Source of the DNA: Lachnospiraceae bacterium UBA1748
Lineage (GTDB): Bacteria; Bacillota; Clostridia; Lachnospirales; Lachnospiraceae
Length of the DNA: 19,731 nucleotides
Reading direction: 5' to 3'
NCBI GenBank assembly: GCA_002314855.1
Contig: DCHQ01000085.1
Span: 1 to 19,731 of the forward strand
Shown: in pieces, positions 1 through 7,913 of the stretch
Layout: each line of letters starts with the position of its first letter
Position numbering within the stretch: position 1 is the first letter of the stretch
Made by a program: the position numbers and the translations under genes
Notes under the pieces: model-generated
The model's database searches: none
The model's input: the letters and a program-made list of their open reading frames with translations, nothing else
Told to the model about the DNA's origin: nothing

Positions 1-1
1 G

Positions 2-319
2 AGCATTTTTATATTGCAATTTACATATGAACATAATGAAAGTATGTCGCTTGCTTATAATGAATACAACTTTACAATCAATTGGGATAAATTTCCAAAA
101 GAACATATTAATGATTATTCATTTGTCCAGGATACATTTGGAAATATGTGGAAATATGAAAATGGGCAGGTCACAATCAAGACGAGTCCACAGATATGGA
201 AAACATGGAAAAAGCAATACAGCAAATATCTCACTGATATACATGAGGAATTCATACCTAATGCTCATAGCAATGGAGAAGATGTATTTTATGATTGGAA
301 TCCGTATGGAATCACATAA
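2..319 (+). CDS. C-terminal part of an unrecognised protein (gene cut by window edge)
   Basis: This is the only plus-strand gene supported in the window. The frame is open from base 2, so the true start probably lies upstream of the window. A TTG at 14 and an ATG at 44 are in frame, but neither has a convincing ribosome binding site. About 105 residues are visible, rich in aromatic residues, Asn and Lys, with Trp-containing segments (WDKFP, MWKYENG, IWKTWKKQY) and no membrane segment. The TAA at 317-319 lies just before a strong hairpin terminator, which supports real coding. I do not recognise the family. It converges on the minus-strand gene at 340-954. Confidence 0.5.
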   Translation, partial: SIFILQFTYEHNESMSLAYNEYNFTINWDKFPKEHINDYSFVQDTFGNMWKYENGQVTIKTSPQIWKTWKKQYSKYLTDIHEEFIPNAHSNGEDVFYDWNPYGIT

Positions 320-320
320 A

Positions 321-359
321 AAAACATCGAAGTTCGTCATCAACGTCCTTCGATGTTTT
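321..359. terminator. Bidirectional intrinsic terminator between convergent genes
   Basis: AAAACATCGAAG (321-332) and CTTCGATGTTTT (348-359) are perfect reverse complements, giving a 12-bp stem with a 15-base loop. The stem has an A-run on its left and a T-run on its right, so it can terminate transcription on both strands. It starts right after the stop of the plus-strand gene. It also covers the last codons and stop of the minus-strand gene ending at 340. Confidence 0.85.
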
Positions 360-954
360 TGTTATAATGATTCAATATTACACTATGAAGTTTCTGTCGA
401 TACGGTTTTAAAAAACTCCTCCACTCATTTGCAGAAATAGTATTTGTTCTATATTTAATGGCTTTATGGTATATATCATCCAATTCTTTTTCATCAAATA
501 CATTGTCAGATGCTTCAAACATCCACATCCATAACTCAGGACACCTAACTGAATGTATACTAGTTCTGCAATTTAAAAATATGTTTAATCCCAAATATGA
601 TACAATCAGATGCCATTTTTGATTTGGTTCATGATTTTCTGGCTCAACCTTAATTTCCAACGGAGACAGCTGTTCAAACATCTCATCATTTAGATATTTA
701 AACGCTTCGAATTCATGTAATCCACCTTTTTCTTTTAACTCGACTAAAAAATAATAATATTTCTTTATCTCTTCTTTAAGCACAAATCCATTAACACTTC
801 CGCCCATTTCAATGAATTTAGCTAGATTAATATATCCATATCCAGTGCTTGAAATCTCTTGTTGATAATGCTCTATTAAGCTATTGGTTCGCTCACATTT
901 ATCACACATCCTATTACTATAGTATTTTAAGTAGCTATCTATAATTTTATCCAT
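340..954 (-). CDS. Hypothetical soluble protein, 204 aa
   Basis: The start is an ATG preceded by AAGGA about 7 bases upstream. The protein has no signal peptide or clear membrane helix. It has an N-terminal CDKC (residues 17-20), then mixed helices and strands with several aromatic clusters such as KKYYYFLVEL and CPELWMWMFEA. The C-terminus, NIEGR, is encoded inside the bidirectional terminator hairpin. I do not recognise the family. It follows the small membrane protein gene at 978-1313 by 23 bases on the same strand, so the two are probably co-transcribed with the exonuclease gene above them. Confidence 0.7.
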   Translation of the reverse strand: MDKIIDSYLKYYSNRMCDKCERTNSLIEHYQQEISSTGYGYINLAKFIEMGGSVNGFVLKEEIKKYYYFLVELKEKGGLHEFEAFKYLNDEMFEQLSPLEIKVEPENHEPNQKWHLIVSYLGLNIFLNCRTSIHSVRCPELWMWMFEASDNVFDEKELDDIYHKAIKYRTNTISANEWRSFLKPYRQKLHSVILNHYNKNIEGR

Positions 955-977
955 ATATTTATCCTTTCTATTCTACA

Positions 978-1313
978 TTAATCATCCCATATCTCATCGA
1001 TAAACATCATCTCGCTAATTGATAGGCCACCATGATGCTTCCTTTTAGAACTACGTCTGTGAAAGAATGCCGAAAAATCTATAGGAGTTTCTGCTGCCTT
1101 AACAAGGATAACTGCTATCACTCTTAAGAACTTGTAGAATACGGCGCAGGTGTGCGCTAATACGATTATAAATACTTTAAATAGAAAACAAAATACTCTA
1201 AATAACTGAACTGCGATATAAAAAATAATGGTGCCGATTAAGCTCATTATAACCCCTATCAGTTCCAGCACCTTAAGTATTTTCTCTTTTGTAGTACGTT
1301 CATTCTCTTCCAT
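978..1313 (-). CDS. Small membrane protein, 111 aa
   Basis: I chose the ATG at 1313 because GAGG lies about 8 bases upstream; a longer frame would need a TTG at 1334 without a good site. After a charged N-terminus (MEENERTTKEK) there are roughly 60 hydrophobic residues, enough for two membrane helices, with aromatic and Cys residues. A basic segment (HRRSSKRKHH) and an acidic tail ending DEIWDD follow. The basic cluster after the second helix suggests the tail is cytoplasmic. It starts 14 bases after the exonuclease stop codon, so an operon with that gene is likely. No family is recognised. Confidence 0.7.
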   Translation of the reverse strand: MEENERTTKEKILKVLELIGVIMSLIGTIIFYIAVQLFRVFCFLFKVFIIVLAHTCAVFYKFLRVIAVILVKAAETPIDFSAFFHRRSSKRKHHGGLSISEMMFIDEIWDD

Positions 1314-1327
1314 AATCGTATCCTCAT

Positions 1328-1999
1328 TTAACAAACCCCAGCCATAATACTTGAAAAATCGAATAAATCACCCATAGTACACTTACTCTCTTCTGGATGA
1401 AGCATCTTAACAACTTTATCGAGTGTTCTCTGCTTCTTCTCTTCTACTCTTGTAATTGAGAATAGCTCAGCTGTATTACGTGCATCATATAATGCATCAT
1501 GCATATCACCAACAAACTCCTCACCCGCATACATAAGTGCATTCTCTAATGATACCTGTCTGGATAATCCAAGGATCTCGCCAAATTCATGCTGAAAATC
1601 ATACCAGTTTTCAATTAAACCAGCTTCGTACTGTGTTGGCTGATAACCCTTCTGAGCAATCTCGCCAAGTATCTGAGTAAGATCACTATCGCTCCACTGA
1701 ATAATCTGAATAACATCACCAATACTGGCGCAGAATTCACTGAACATATGAAAAGCTTCCTCGAACTTAGGTGCATTCATAACCTTACCTGTGGTAATAC
1801 CAGTAAGCTTCTCTATCTTAGGCTCTATAATACTGTTAAATGAAGGCTTCACATATGTCTTGAAGCATGAGATTTCATTATAAGATTCATCAAGCACAAC
1901 AGCACCTATCTCTATGACTTCCATATTCCAGATTTGTCTCTGCTCTGCAAATGCCTTAGATACCTTGTTCATCTCTAAATCAACTACTACGTACTTCAT
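1328..1999 (-). CDS. DEDDh 3'-5' exonuclease (RNase T / DnaQ-like, KapD-type)
   Basis: This 223-residue protein carries the DEDDh exonuclease signature: VVDLEMN (Asp7, Glu9, motif I), IEIGAV (29-34), WSDSDL (acidic residue of motif II, 103-107) and HDALYDA (His167, Asp172, motif III). Such enzymes remove nucleotides from DNA or RNA 3' ends using two metal ions. KapD-like and RNase-T-like members are of similar size. The start at 1999 is set by AAGGAGG about 8 bases upstream; the frame runs open to 2098, but that part crosses the hairpin at 2049-2090 and is not coding. The substrate cannot be read from sequence. It probably forms an operon with the small membrane protein and the 204-aa protein downstream. 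Confidence 0.85.
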   Translation of the reverse strand: MKYVVVDLEMNKVSKAFAEQRQIWNMEVIEIGAVVLDESYNEISCFKTYVKPSFNSIIEPKIEKLTGITTGKVMNAPKFEEAFHMFSEFCASIGDVIQIIQWSDSDLTQILGEIAQKGYQPTQYEAGLIENWYDFQHEFGEILGLSRQVSLENALMYAGEEFVGDMHDALYDARNTAELFSITRVEEKKQRTLDKVVKMLHPEESKCTMGDLFDFSSIMAGVC

Positions 2000-2040
2000 A
2001 TGTGTTCCTCCTTGAAAGAAAAGCAAAATGTTTAGCTTAC

Positions 2041-2070
2041 AATATAAAAATACACCACAGGGTGTGTCAT
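2041..2070 (-). promoter_or_regulatory. Possible promoter of the exonuclease operon
   Basis: Minus-strand ATGACA (2065-2070) and TATATT (2041-2046) each match sigma-A consensus at five of six positions, with an 18-base spacer. Transcription would start near 2034, about 35 bases before the ATG at 1999. The promoter lies inside the terminator of the upstream nuclease gene, so it is plausible but not certain. Confidence 0.4.
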
Positions 2071-2090
2071 AAATACCCCTGCGGTGTATT
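2042..2090 (-). terminator. Intrinsic terminator of the EEP nuclease gene
   Basis: AATACACCACAGGG (2049-2062) pairs with CCCTGCGGTGTATT (2077-2090). On the minus-strand RNA this is a 14-bp stem with one G-U pair and a 14-base loop, followed by a U-rich tail. It begins about 22 bases after the stop of the nuclease gene at 2113. Confidence 0.8.
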
Positions 2091-2112
2091 AAATTCATAT
2101 CATTTTTAACTC

Positions 2113-2901
2113 TTATTCAAAATCCACTACAATCATAGCGTGATCACTTGTAGCAGCTATCGACTCATCGTAAAGATACTCCACATTCTTTACTTTCAAA
2201 TCCTTTCTAACAAACACAAAATCATAACGACGTTTAGCCTTTGTTGATCCAATGATATGTGAAACCTTTAGCGGTTCGCCTAATGCATAACTGGATGAAT
2301 CATATACATCTGTCAGAACATCCCTCAAATTATTATTAATCATCGTTTCAAAGAATAACTTAGCACCACTACCACTTTCATTTTGCCCCTGGTCGAAGAA
2401 TTCCATTTTAGAAACATCATAATGATCTACCTTCGGTTCATTAGCATCAAATGATACAATGGCAGGTGTACAAGAATTAACATATTCCGCGAAAGTTCTG
2501 AACTGTACGGATTTTGCCATTTTAAATGACACACCTGTTAACGAATGAAGCGCCATAGCTTTCATCATTTGACCTTTGTAGTCAATATCCACATACAACG
2601 TTCTTTCAGGAAATACATTTCTCTCACATATACCAGCATCTATAACTTCAATATCTTTAGATATCATTATCATGACACCCAATTTACGATTATTTGTATC
2701 AAATTCTCCAGGTTCACGATAATTTAGTGAATATTCTATATGAAAACGATCTCCAAATGCTTCTACTAATCTCTCGGCAGATGCAGGCATAACTTCCTGG
2801 AGTGCTATAATGCATTCAGAAGAAGCCTTCTTACTAGACAGCAGTTTTACAATTTTAGTTATATCTGATGTACATTTAATATTCCAATCTATATACCTCA
2901 T
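2113..2901 (-). CDS. Endonuclease/exonuclease/phosphatase (EEP) family protein
   Basis: This 262-residue protein has the ordered motifs of the EEP fold shared by exonuclease III, DNase I and sphingomyelinases: DWNI (5-8), ALQEV with metal-binding Glu36, LHS with His119, SFDANEP with Asp152 and Asn154, RRYDFVFV with Asp227, and the terminal TSDHAMIVVDF with catalytic Asp253-His254. All key residues are present, so it should be active on a phosphodiester or phosphomonoester; nucleic acid is likeliest but unproven. It has no signal peptide. It begins 128 bases after the immunity gene with no terminator seen between, so read-through from the toxin operon is possible. Its ribosome binding site (AAAGG, about 12 bases away) is weak. 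Confidence 0.85.
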   Translation of the reverse strand: MRYIDWNIKCTSDITKIVKLLSSKKASSECIIALQEVMPASAERLVEAFGDRFHIEYSLNYREPGEFDTNNRKLGVMIMISKDIEVIDAGICERNVFPERTLYVDIDYKGQMMKAMALHSLTGVSFKMAKSVQFRTFAEYVNSCTPAIVSFDANEPKVDHYDVSKMEFFDQGQNESGSGAKLFFETMINNNLRDVLTDVYDSSSYALGEPLKVSHIIGSTKAKRRYDFVFVRKDLKVKNVEYLYDESIAATSDHAMIVVDFE

Positions 2902-3029
2902 ACGCTTATCTGCCTTTATATACTAGAAAAATTTTGCATTAAGAACAAATACCAACGTTAAAATGAATGCCCAAAATCAAATAATCATTTACTACCTGTT
3001 AAGTTTGCACTATTGCACCGAATATGAAC

Positions 3030-3491
3030 TTATATTAATAGTGTCAGATATACCTTTAAATCACCTATACCAATATACTTTATCTCTTTGGCACCACCAA
3101 TTGAAGGCATCGGTTCTAAGGTATAACAATTTCCCCCATTCAAAGCACCAACTTTATTGATTGCTTCATCTAGTAAAGACATATCAAAAAAATCATCTTG
3201 ATAATCAGGATCTTCGATATTACTCATAAAAAACTTTGAGCCAGACAAAATAACTGAATAATCATTCAACGCAAAATCATACAAATAGACATAATTATTA
3301 TACCAAACTAAAATATCACCAAAAGGTGTTACCGCAAATGGAACCCCACCTTGCCAAAGATCTGAGTTGCTAACTATTTTTTCTATTTCACCACTCTCAC
3401 TTTCACCTAAAAAACGTATATAACCTTTTGCATATGAATAGCCATCATTTTTATTTTTTAATTCTTCAGGAAGATTATTATAATCAAACAT
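3030..3491 (-). CDS. Tdi1/DUF1851-like immunity protein for the adjacent DNase toxin
   Basis: This 153-residue cytoplasmic protein resembles the DUF1851/GAD-like immunity proteins (Tdi) that neutralise Tde DNase effectors in Agrobacterium. The features I recognise are the central PFAVTPFGDILVWYNN segment (51-66), the short helix DEAINKVGAL, and a C-terminus with PMPSIGGAKEIK followed by LKVYLTLLI. The assignment rests on motif memory and on context, because it directly follows a toxin of the matching family. Its AGGAG site overlaps the toxin's TAG stop, and the ATG is 9 bases past the stop, so the two should be translated together. The likely role is to bind and block the DNase in the producing cell. 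Confidence 0.7.
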   Translation of the reverse strand: MFDYNNLPEELKNKNDGYSYAKGYIRFLGESESGEIEKIVSNSDLWQGGVPFAVTPFGDILVWYNNYVYLYDFALNDYSVILSGSKFFMSNIEDPDYQDDFFDMSLLDEAINKVGALNGGNCYTLEPMPSIGGAKEIKYIGIGDLKVYLTLLI

Positions 3492-3500
3492 ATTTATCTC

Positions 3501-4196
3501 CTATTCTATTTCTAGTTTTATATTCATTTTTGTATTTTCAAGTTCTGCACGTGTCTTTCCTTTTGAATAGTCCTCAACACCTTGGGCCAATATATCAACT
3601 CGGCTCTTCCATTGACCGCCAATAGAACTGTTAACTCTACTATCACCCATTCGAGACACTTTTTCTGGACTTCCACCTGCGATTTGATCTGGATTATGAA
3701 TGGCTGCTTGCGTCTTAATCCATGACTCTGCCTCAGTCTTTGCCTCTTTATAAGACATCCCGTTCGACTGATTGTTCTCTATTCGACTTTGTAAGGCCTT
3801 CTCTCTAGTTTCTTTTTGCGCATGTCCTGCTTTTTCTACATCACGACCATTTCCTGTTTCAGCTTTTCGCTTCTCAAAAGCCTCTCTATTATCCGTATTT
3901 TCAGCTATTGTCTGACTATTTAACCCTCTTTCCTGACCTTTCAGCTGTCGAATAAATTCTTTTCTATCCATTCCTTCCGGTAATTTAAACTTGATTATAA
4001 TAGGAGGCTGCATTCTATTTTTTTCGCCATCTATTTTGTTATTTTCATATACCAGTTTCCTTCTATCGATTATGACCCCCGAATTATCTGTATTTTTATT
4101 AGAAGATACTTCTTTTCTTTTTTCGATAGATTTGACACTTTCCTTTGAATCATTAGATCTAGGAATATCCTTCTTTCCCTTTATTTCTCCTGCCAT
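3501..4196 (-). CDS. Ntox15 (Toxin_43, Tde-like) DNase toxin
   Basis: This 231-residue protein has a polar, probably disordered N-terminus (1-62) and then a nearly full-length Ntox15 domain. The domain runs from IIIKFKLPEGMDRKEF (66-81) with RQLKGQ and LNSQTIAEN, through a charged helical stretch, to AAIHNPDQIAGG (164-175), RMGDSRVNSSIGGQW (182-196) and a final helix. His167 and Asp170 form the HxxD motif needed for DNase activity in Agrobacterium Tde1. Both residues are intact, so an active DNase is predicted. No signal peptide, LXG, WXG or Rhs region precedes the domain, so its route out of the cell is unclear. The ATG is one base after the ATPase stop codon, and the immunity gene follows after 9 bases. 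Confidence 0.82.
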   Translation of the reverse strand: MAGEIKGKKDIPRSNDSKESVKSIEKRKEVSSNKNTDNSGVIIDRRKLVYENNKIDGEKNRMQPPIIIKFKLPEGMDRKEFIRQLKGQERGLNSQTIAENTDNREAFEKRKAETGNGRDVEKAGHAQKETREKALQSRIENNQSNGMSYKEAKTEAESWIKTQAAIHNPDQIAGGSPEKVSRMGDSRVNSSIGGQWKSRVDILAQGVEDYSKGKTRAELENTKMNIKLEIE

Positions 4197-4197
4197 A

Positions 4198-7100
4198 TTA
4201 ATGTAGCACCCCTCTCTCTATCCAGTTCTCAAGTGCCTCTCGATTATTTGTATCATAAATCATATAATACGTAATTGCGCCTTGAATAATATCTCTTCTT
4301 ACCTGATCATCAATTGTATATTTTAGAAGAAATTCCTCAGCTTCGTTTGTCCATTCAGTAACATCAGCCTCATTAGTATACGCCTGTTGTATTATATTCT
4401 TCACCTCTGGGAATAAAGAATTCATAATAGGCGCAAGTCTTCTCATGTTAGGCTCAACAGGTGGATTTTCCATAAGTTTTAATATATTAACAACATCGTA
4501 ATCCGATAGAGCCAACTTACTTAGTTTTTCCATAACATCATCACGATTTATGTCTTTATCTATTTTCATTCCGCGACTCAAAATATCTGCAATATAAATC
4601 GCATCATCATAACTATTTAAGTCTTCAACTGCGTCGACACCATCGTACCAATACTTTTGATCCTCAGTATTCACCTTATCAACCTTACATAACACCGGCT
4701 GAATCCATTCATTTTGATAAACAGCACCAACTCCACAAGGTAACTTTGCCAGTTCTTTAATTTGAATATCGTTAAGATTTGCAGCTTTGCCCACTAATTC
4801 TCGATCAGTTTGATCCGGTAATCTCATTATAATCTTTGTATTAGTATTTCTAATAACGGACATATCCATCAGTCCTGGTGCTTGATCAACTATTACAAAT
4901 CCTTCACCGTAAGTACGCATTTCAGCAATAGAATTTGCAATCATCTCTACACTTTTACCTATAAGATTGCTTCCTTCTTGTGTTTGCTCTGTTGAAGTTC
5001 GCTTAAGTATATTATGCGCTTCTTCTAATACAGTAATATGTTTAAGCGGATTATTCAGTCCTTCACTTGATGTCATTCTATATTCTTGTAGTTTTAAAAC
5101 TAACATACCCATAATAAGGGATTTAGTCTCACTCGATCCAACTCTACTTAAATCTACAATAACGTTTCTATCAAATAAATCTTCTGATGATATCTCATTA
5201 GTAGTGAAAACCAACCCATTAATACCATTTGATAAAGATTGCAGTCTTGTCAGTAAAGAACCTTTGTATGCCCCTTTGTTTTCCGCATCATATTCGCTAG
5301 AATCTATAATCTGCTTTATATTTCTCGCCACATCAGCAAATGTAGGATAATACTTTTTTCCATATTTATTTATAGATTTTATTAAATCCCAACCACAATC
5401 TTCATATGCTTTTTCCACTGCATCTTTTAGAACTGCAGGCATGGCTGCATACATAGGCCAGCAAACATTAAATATTTCCACTAACCGATCCATATGTTCA
5501 TAGATATGTATCCCGTCTGGAAAGCTAAATGGATTAATACGAAGAAGTTCTGACAAATAAGGATTCGTACTATATACATTTACATCACTCTTGTTTCCAA
5601 ATACATTTTTGTATTCACCCTTAGCAGGTTCAACAACAAGAAATTTCACATCACGCTTTCTTGCTTTATTTAATATCTGGTATACTGTGTTACTCTTTCC
5701 TGAGCCTGTACTACCTGTAACAAACGCGTGTGATGCAAATGACTCCTTTGAAAGAATTACTCTGCTATTTTCAACATGATTCATATGAAAGATACAACCC
5801 AGATCGATATCTGAGTGTTTATCTGCACCATTATCGTATGAGACGACATTTCGCCCAAACTCAGCGCACTCTATTATCGGAAGTCCTGAAATGGATTTCT
5901 GTGGAAAATTAAGAGAATATGCCAATTCTTTTCCGGTAAGACTTGTAGTCGCTGTAACAACTGGTGGATATACATTATACGCTTTATCTATAACTGTAAG
6001 ATTTCCATTGAGTGCAAATAATGGATGGCGTAATTCTCTAACATATGAAACTATTTCTTTTGCAATATTTCGTTCACATGAAACATACCATTTATTGCCT
6101 GTAGTATCCATGATAGTCTCATCTCGAACATTACCCTTCCATAGATTGATGGCAGATTTCGACATGTATGATTCTTCGCCTAAAGTTAGCGCTAAATAAG
6201 TATGCGCCACATTATTGGCAATATCTGGATCTTCACATAATATATATGCTGCAAAATCCCACATGCCAAGTGCAGAGCTAAGTTCATAGCGTTTCATTTG
6301 ATTATCTAGAAGTTCAAGTGCATGCTTAACCCCATGATTTGTAAAATGTTGGGTAATACCTTCATTCTTACCAATCATCGCGGTTATGGTTGATGAACGT
6401 GCAAAATTAGCACCAACATTTCCACCAAAATTAACTGCTTTACTTACACCGGTTGTTGCCGCTATTGATTTAGTAACCGCTTTTCCGAGTGTATTAGCTA
6501 CAGATGTTCCGACTGTTTCTGATACATTCTTTGATACCGTATTAGTTACACCTTTTGAAATAGTATTCGAGATTGAACGACCAACAGCTTCTGCACTGCT
6601 ATAATTTTCCGCATGACTACTGTTTGTACCAGCGCTTGTCGAAGTACTGACACCTACCGTGTTGGAAGTGCTAACACCTACCGTACCTGAAGCGCTTAAA
6701 AAAGGGTTCTCGCCAGTACCAACTGTAACAGATGCATTTACGCCACTTGTGTTCGAACTATTGGTTCCTACTGTATCAGTAAAACTCTCTCCTAGAGAAT
6801 CTGTTGTTCCCCTGCTTTCGGTAATAGTAGAACTACTCGTATCACCAGTAGCCACATTTACACTATCACCTGTAGAAGTTCCTGCCCCCTCCTGCTTACT
6901 AGTATTTTCAGAATTCATCAATGAACTACTTTCTTGAGTTGAATCTGAATCTGTAACAGAACAAGAATTTCCGTTTTGTATCCCTGCACTGGCGCCGATA
7001 TTTACACCAAGTGTTGCTGTAGAAGATACAGAATCAGTTTCATTATGTGTGTAATTCGTTTCCCACTCTGCATATGGTTTTAATCCCGAATAAAACTCAG

Positions 7101-7896
7101 ACAACCTGGTTTTTCTTTCTTCAACATCCAGAATAGGTGTAGCCAAAAGGACTATAGTATATTCTTCATCCTTCTTTTCTGGAATAATTCCATCAAGAAG
7201 CTTTTCTATAGTTTGACTAATAAATTTCTCTGATTTTTCCGTTGGAATATTTGATGTAGTAGCAACAGAATATGGTAAATCATTATCCAAGCATGGTATT
7301 ATTCCCATACCTTTTTTTTCATCATCAAAAGAAAGTTCAGAACCCGGAAAATTACCCTTCACCGCCTCCAAAAGTCTCTTTCTATATGAATTTGTATCAA
7401 CATTATTATCTGCATTACCAGTGTTTACTACAGCAAGATATACATTTGTTTTGCTCCTTGTACGGTTAAATACCAACGCTATATTACATTCCTCGTTTGC
7501 CAACACTGCATATACATTAACTAATTTCTCAAGGCTATTCTCCTTTTTGTCTGAAACCCATTTCGTAATATTAAAATATCGTATGTTATGCTCTGGGCGA
7601 AATTCTTCACATTCTTTATCATCATATTCTGAAGAATATTCGGCCTTTTTTTCAATAGGCAAATAGAAGTCCTTAAGTTGGGGGAGATATGAGTTAAATA
7701 TCTCAACACTACTCGCTGCCATCATTTTCCATGTGGTTTCAACTGCTGCCGCATCACTTGGATCAGGCTTTTCTAAAAGATATCTATCTCTTGCTAATTG
7801 AATCTTTTCAACCTGTGACGAACTTAATGCTGACAATTGTGCAACTCTATTACCTGCTTTATCTCCTATTTTCTTCACAAAATTTTTAACACCCAT
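4198..7896 (-). CDS. HerA/FtsK-type P-loop ATPase (DUF87) with large Ser/Thr/Gly-rich insert
   Basis: This is a 1232-residue motor protein. Residues 1-285 form an unassigned alpha/beta domain. Residues 286-510 are a low-complexity Ser/Thr/Gly/Asn region with repeats such as VGVSTSN, ending in ten exact four-residue repeats with a hydrophobic at 442, 446 and so on to 478. A helical linker follows. Residues 715-1070 form the HerA-like ATPase: Walker A GSTGSGKSN (728-736), VVEPAKGEY (754-762), Walker B ITVLEEAHNIL (954-964), and a late segment DQAPGLM...NTNTKIIMRL (1004-1025) resembling the sensor and arginine-finger region. The C-terminus (1090-1232) is helical. HerA/FtsK ATPases usually form hexamers that pump DNA or protein. 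It starts 17 bases after the GTPase, with GGGGGAA upstream. No membrane helix is evident. Cargo unknown. Confidence 0.85.
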   Translation of the reverse strand: MGVKNFVKKIGDKAGNRVAQLSALSSSQVEKIQLARDRYLLEKPDPSDAAAVETTWKMMAASSVEIFNSYLPQLKDFYLPIEKKAEYSSEYDDKECEEFRPEHNIRYFNITKWVSDKKENSLEKLVNVYAVLANEECNIALVFNRTRSKTNVYLAVVNTGNADNNVDTNSYRKRLLEAVKGNFPGSELSFDDEKKGMGIIPCLDNDLPYSVATTSNIPTEKSEKFISQTIEKLLDGIIPEKKDEEYTIVLLATPILDVEERKTRLSEFYSGLKPYAEWETNYTHNETDSVSSTATLGVNIGASAGIQNGNSCSVTDSDSTQESSSLMNSENTSKQEGAGTSTGDSVNVATGDTSSSTITESRGTTDSLGESFTDTVGTNSSNTSGVNASVTVGTGENPFLSASGTVGVSTSNTVGVSTSTSAGTNSSHAENYSSAEAVGRSISNTISKGVTNTVSKNVSETVGTSVANTLGKAVTKSIAATTGVSKAVNFGGNVGANFARSSTITAMIGKNEGITQHFTNHGVKHALELLDNQMKRYELSSALGMWDFAAYILCEDPDIANNVAHTYLALTLGEESYMSKSAINLWKGNVRDETIMDTTGNKWYVSCERNIAKEIVSYVRELRHPLFALNGNLTVIDKAYNVYPPVVTATTSLTGKELAYSLNFPQKSISGLPIIECAEFGRNVVSYDNGADKHSDIDLGCIFHMNHVENSRVILSKESFASHAFVTGSTGSGKSNTVYQILNKARKRDVKFLVVEPAKGEYKNVFGNKSDVNVYSTNPYLSELLRINPFSFPDGIHIYEHMDRLVEIFNVCWPMYAAMPAVLKDAVEKAYEDCGWDLIKSINKYGKKYYPTFADVARNIKQIIDSSEYDAENKGAYKGSLLTRLQSLSNGINGLVFTTNEISSEDLFDRNVIVDLSRVGSSETKSLIMGMLVLKLQEYRMTSSEGLNNPLKHITVLEEAHNILKRTSTEQTQEGSNLIGKSVEMIANSIAEMRTYGEGFVIVDQAPGLMDMSVIRNTNTKIIMRLPDQTDRELVGKAANLNDIQIKELAKLPCGVGAVYQNEWIQPVLCKVDKVNTEDQKYWYDGVDAVEDLNSYDDAIYIADILSRGMKIDKDINRDDVMEKLSKLALSDYDVVNILKLMENPPVEPNMRRLAPIMNSLFPEVKNIIQQAYTNEADVTEWTNEAEEFLLKYTIDDQVRRDIIQGAITYYMIYDTNNREALENWIERGVLH

Positions 7897-7913
7897 AATA
7901 TTCCCCCATCACA

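Noticed and set aside
2000..2098. N-terminal extension of the exonuclease frame
   Set aside because: The frame crosses a terminator hairpin, and a strong AAGGAGG sits just before the internal ATG at 1999.
2995..3034. Possible stem after the immunity gene (AAGTT and TGCA pairings)
   Set aside because: Pairing is broken by a one-sided 9-base bulge and there is no T-run; not called as a terminator.
6386..6937. Two plus-strand open frames of 72 and 92 codons
   Set aside because: They are antisense to the Ser/Thr/Gly-rich insert of the ATPase; low-complexity codons create open frames on the other strand.
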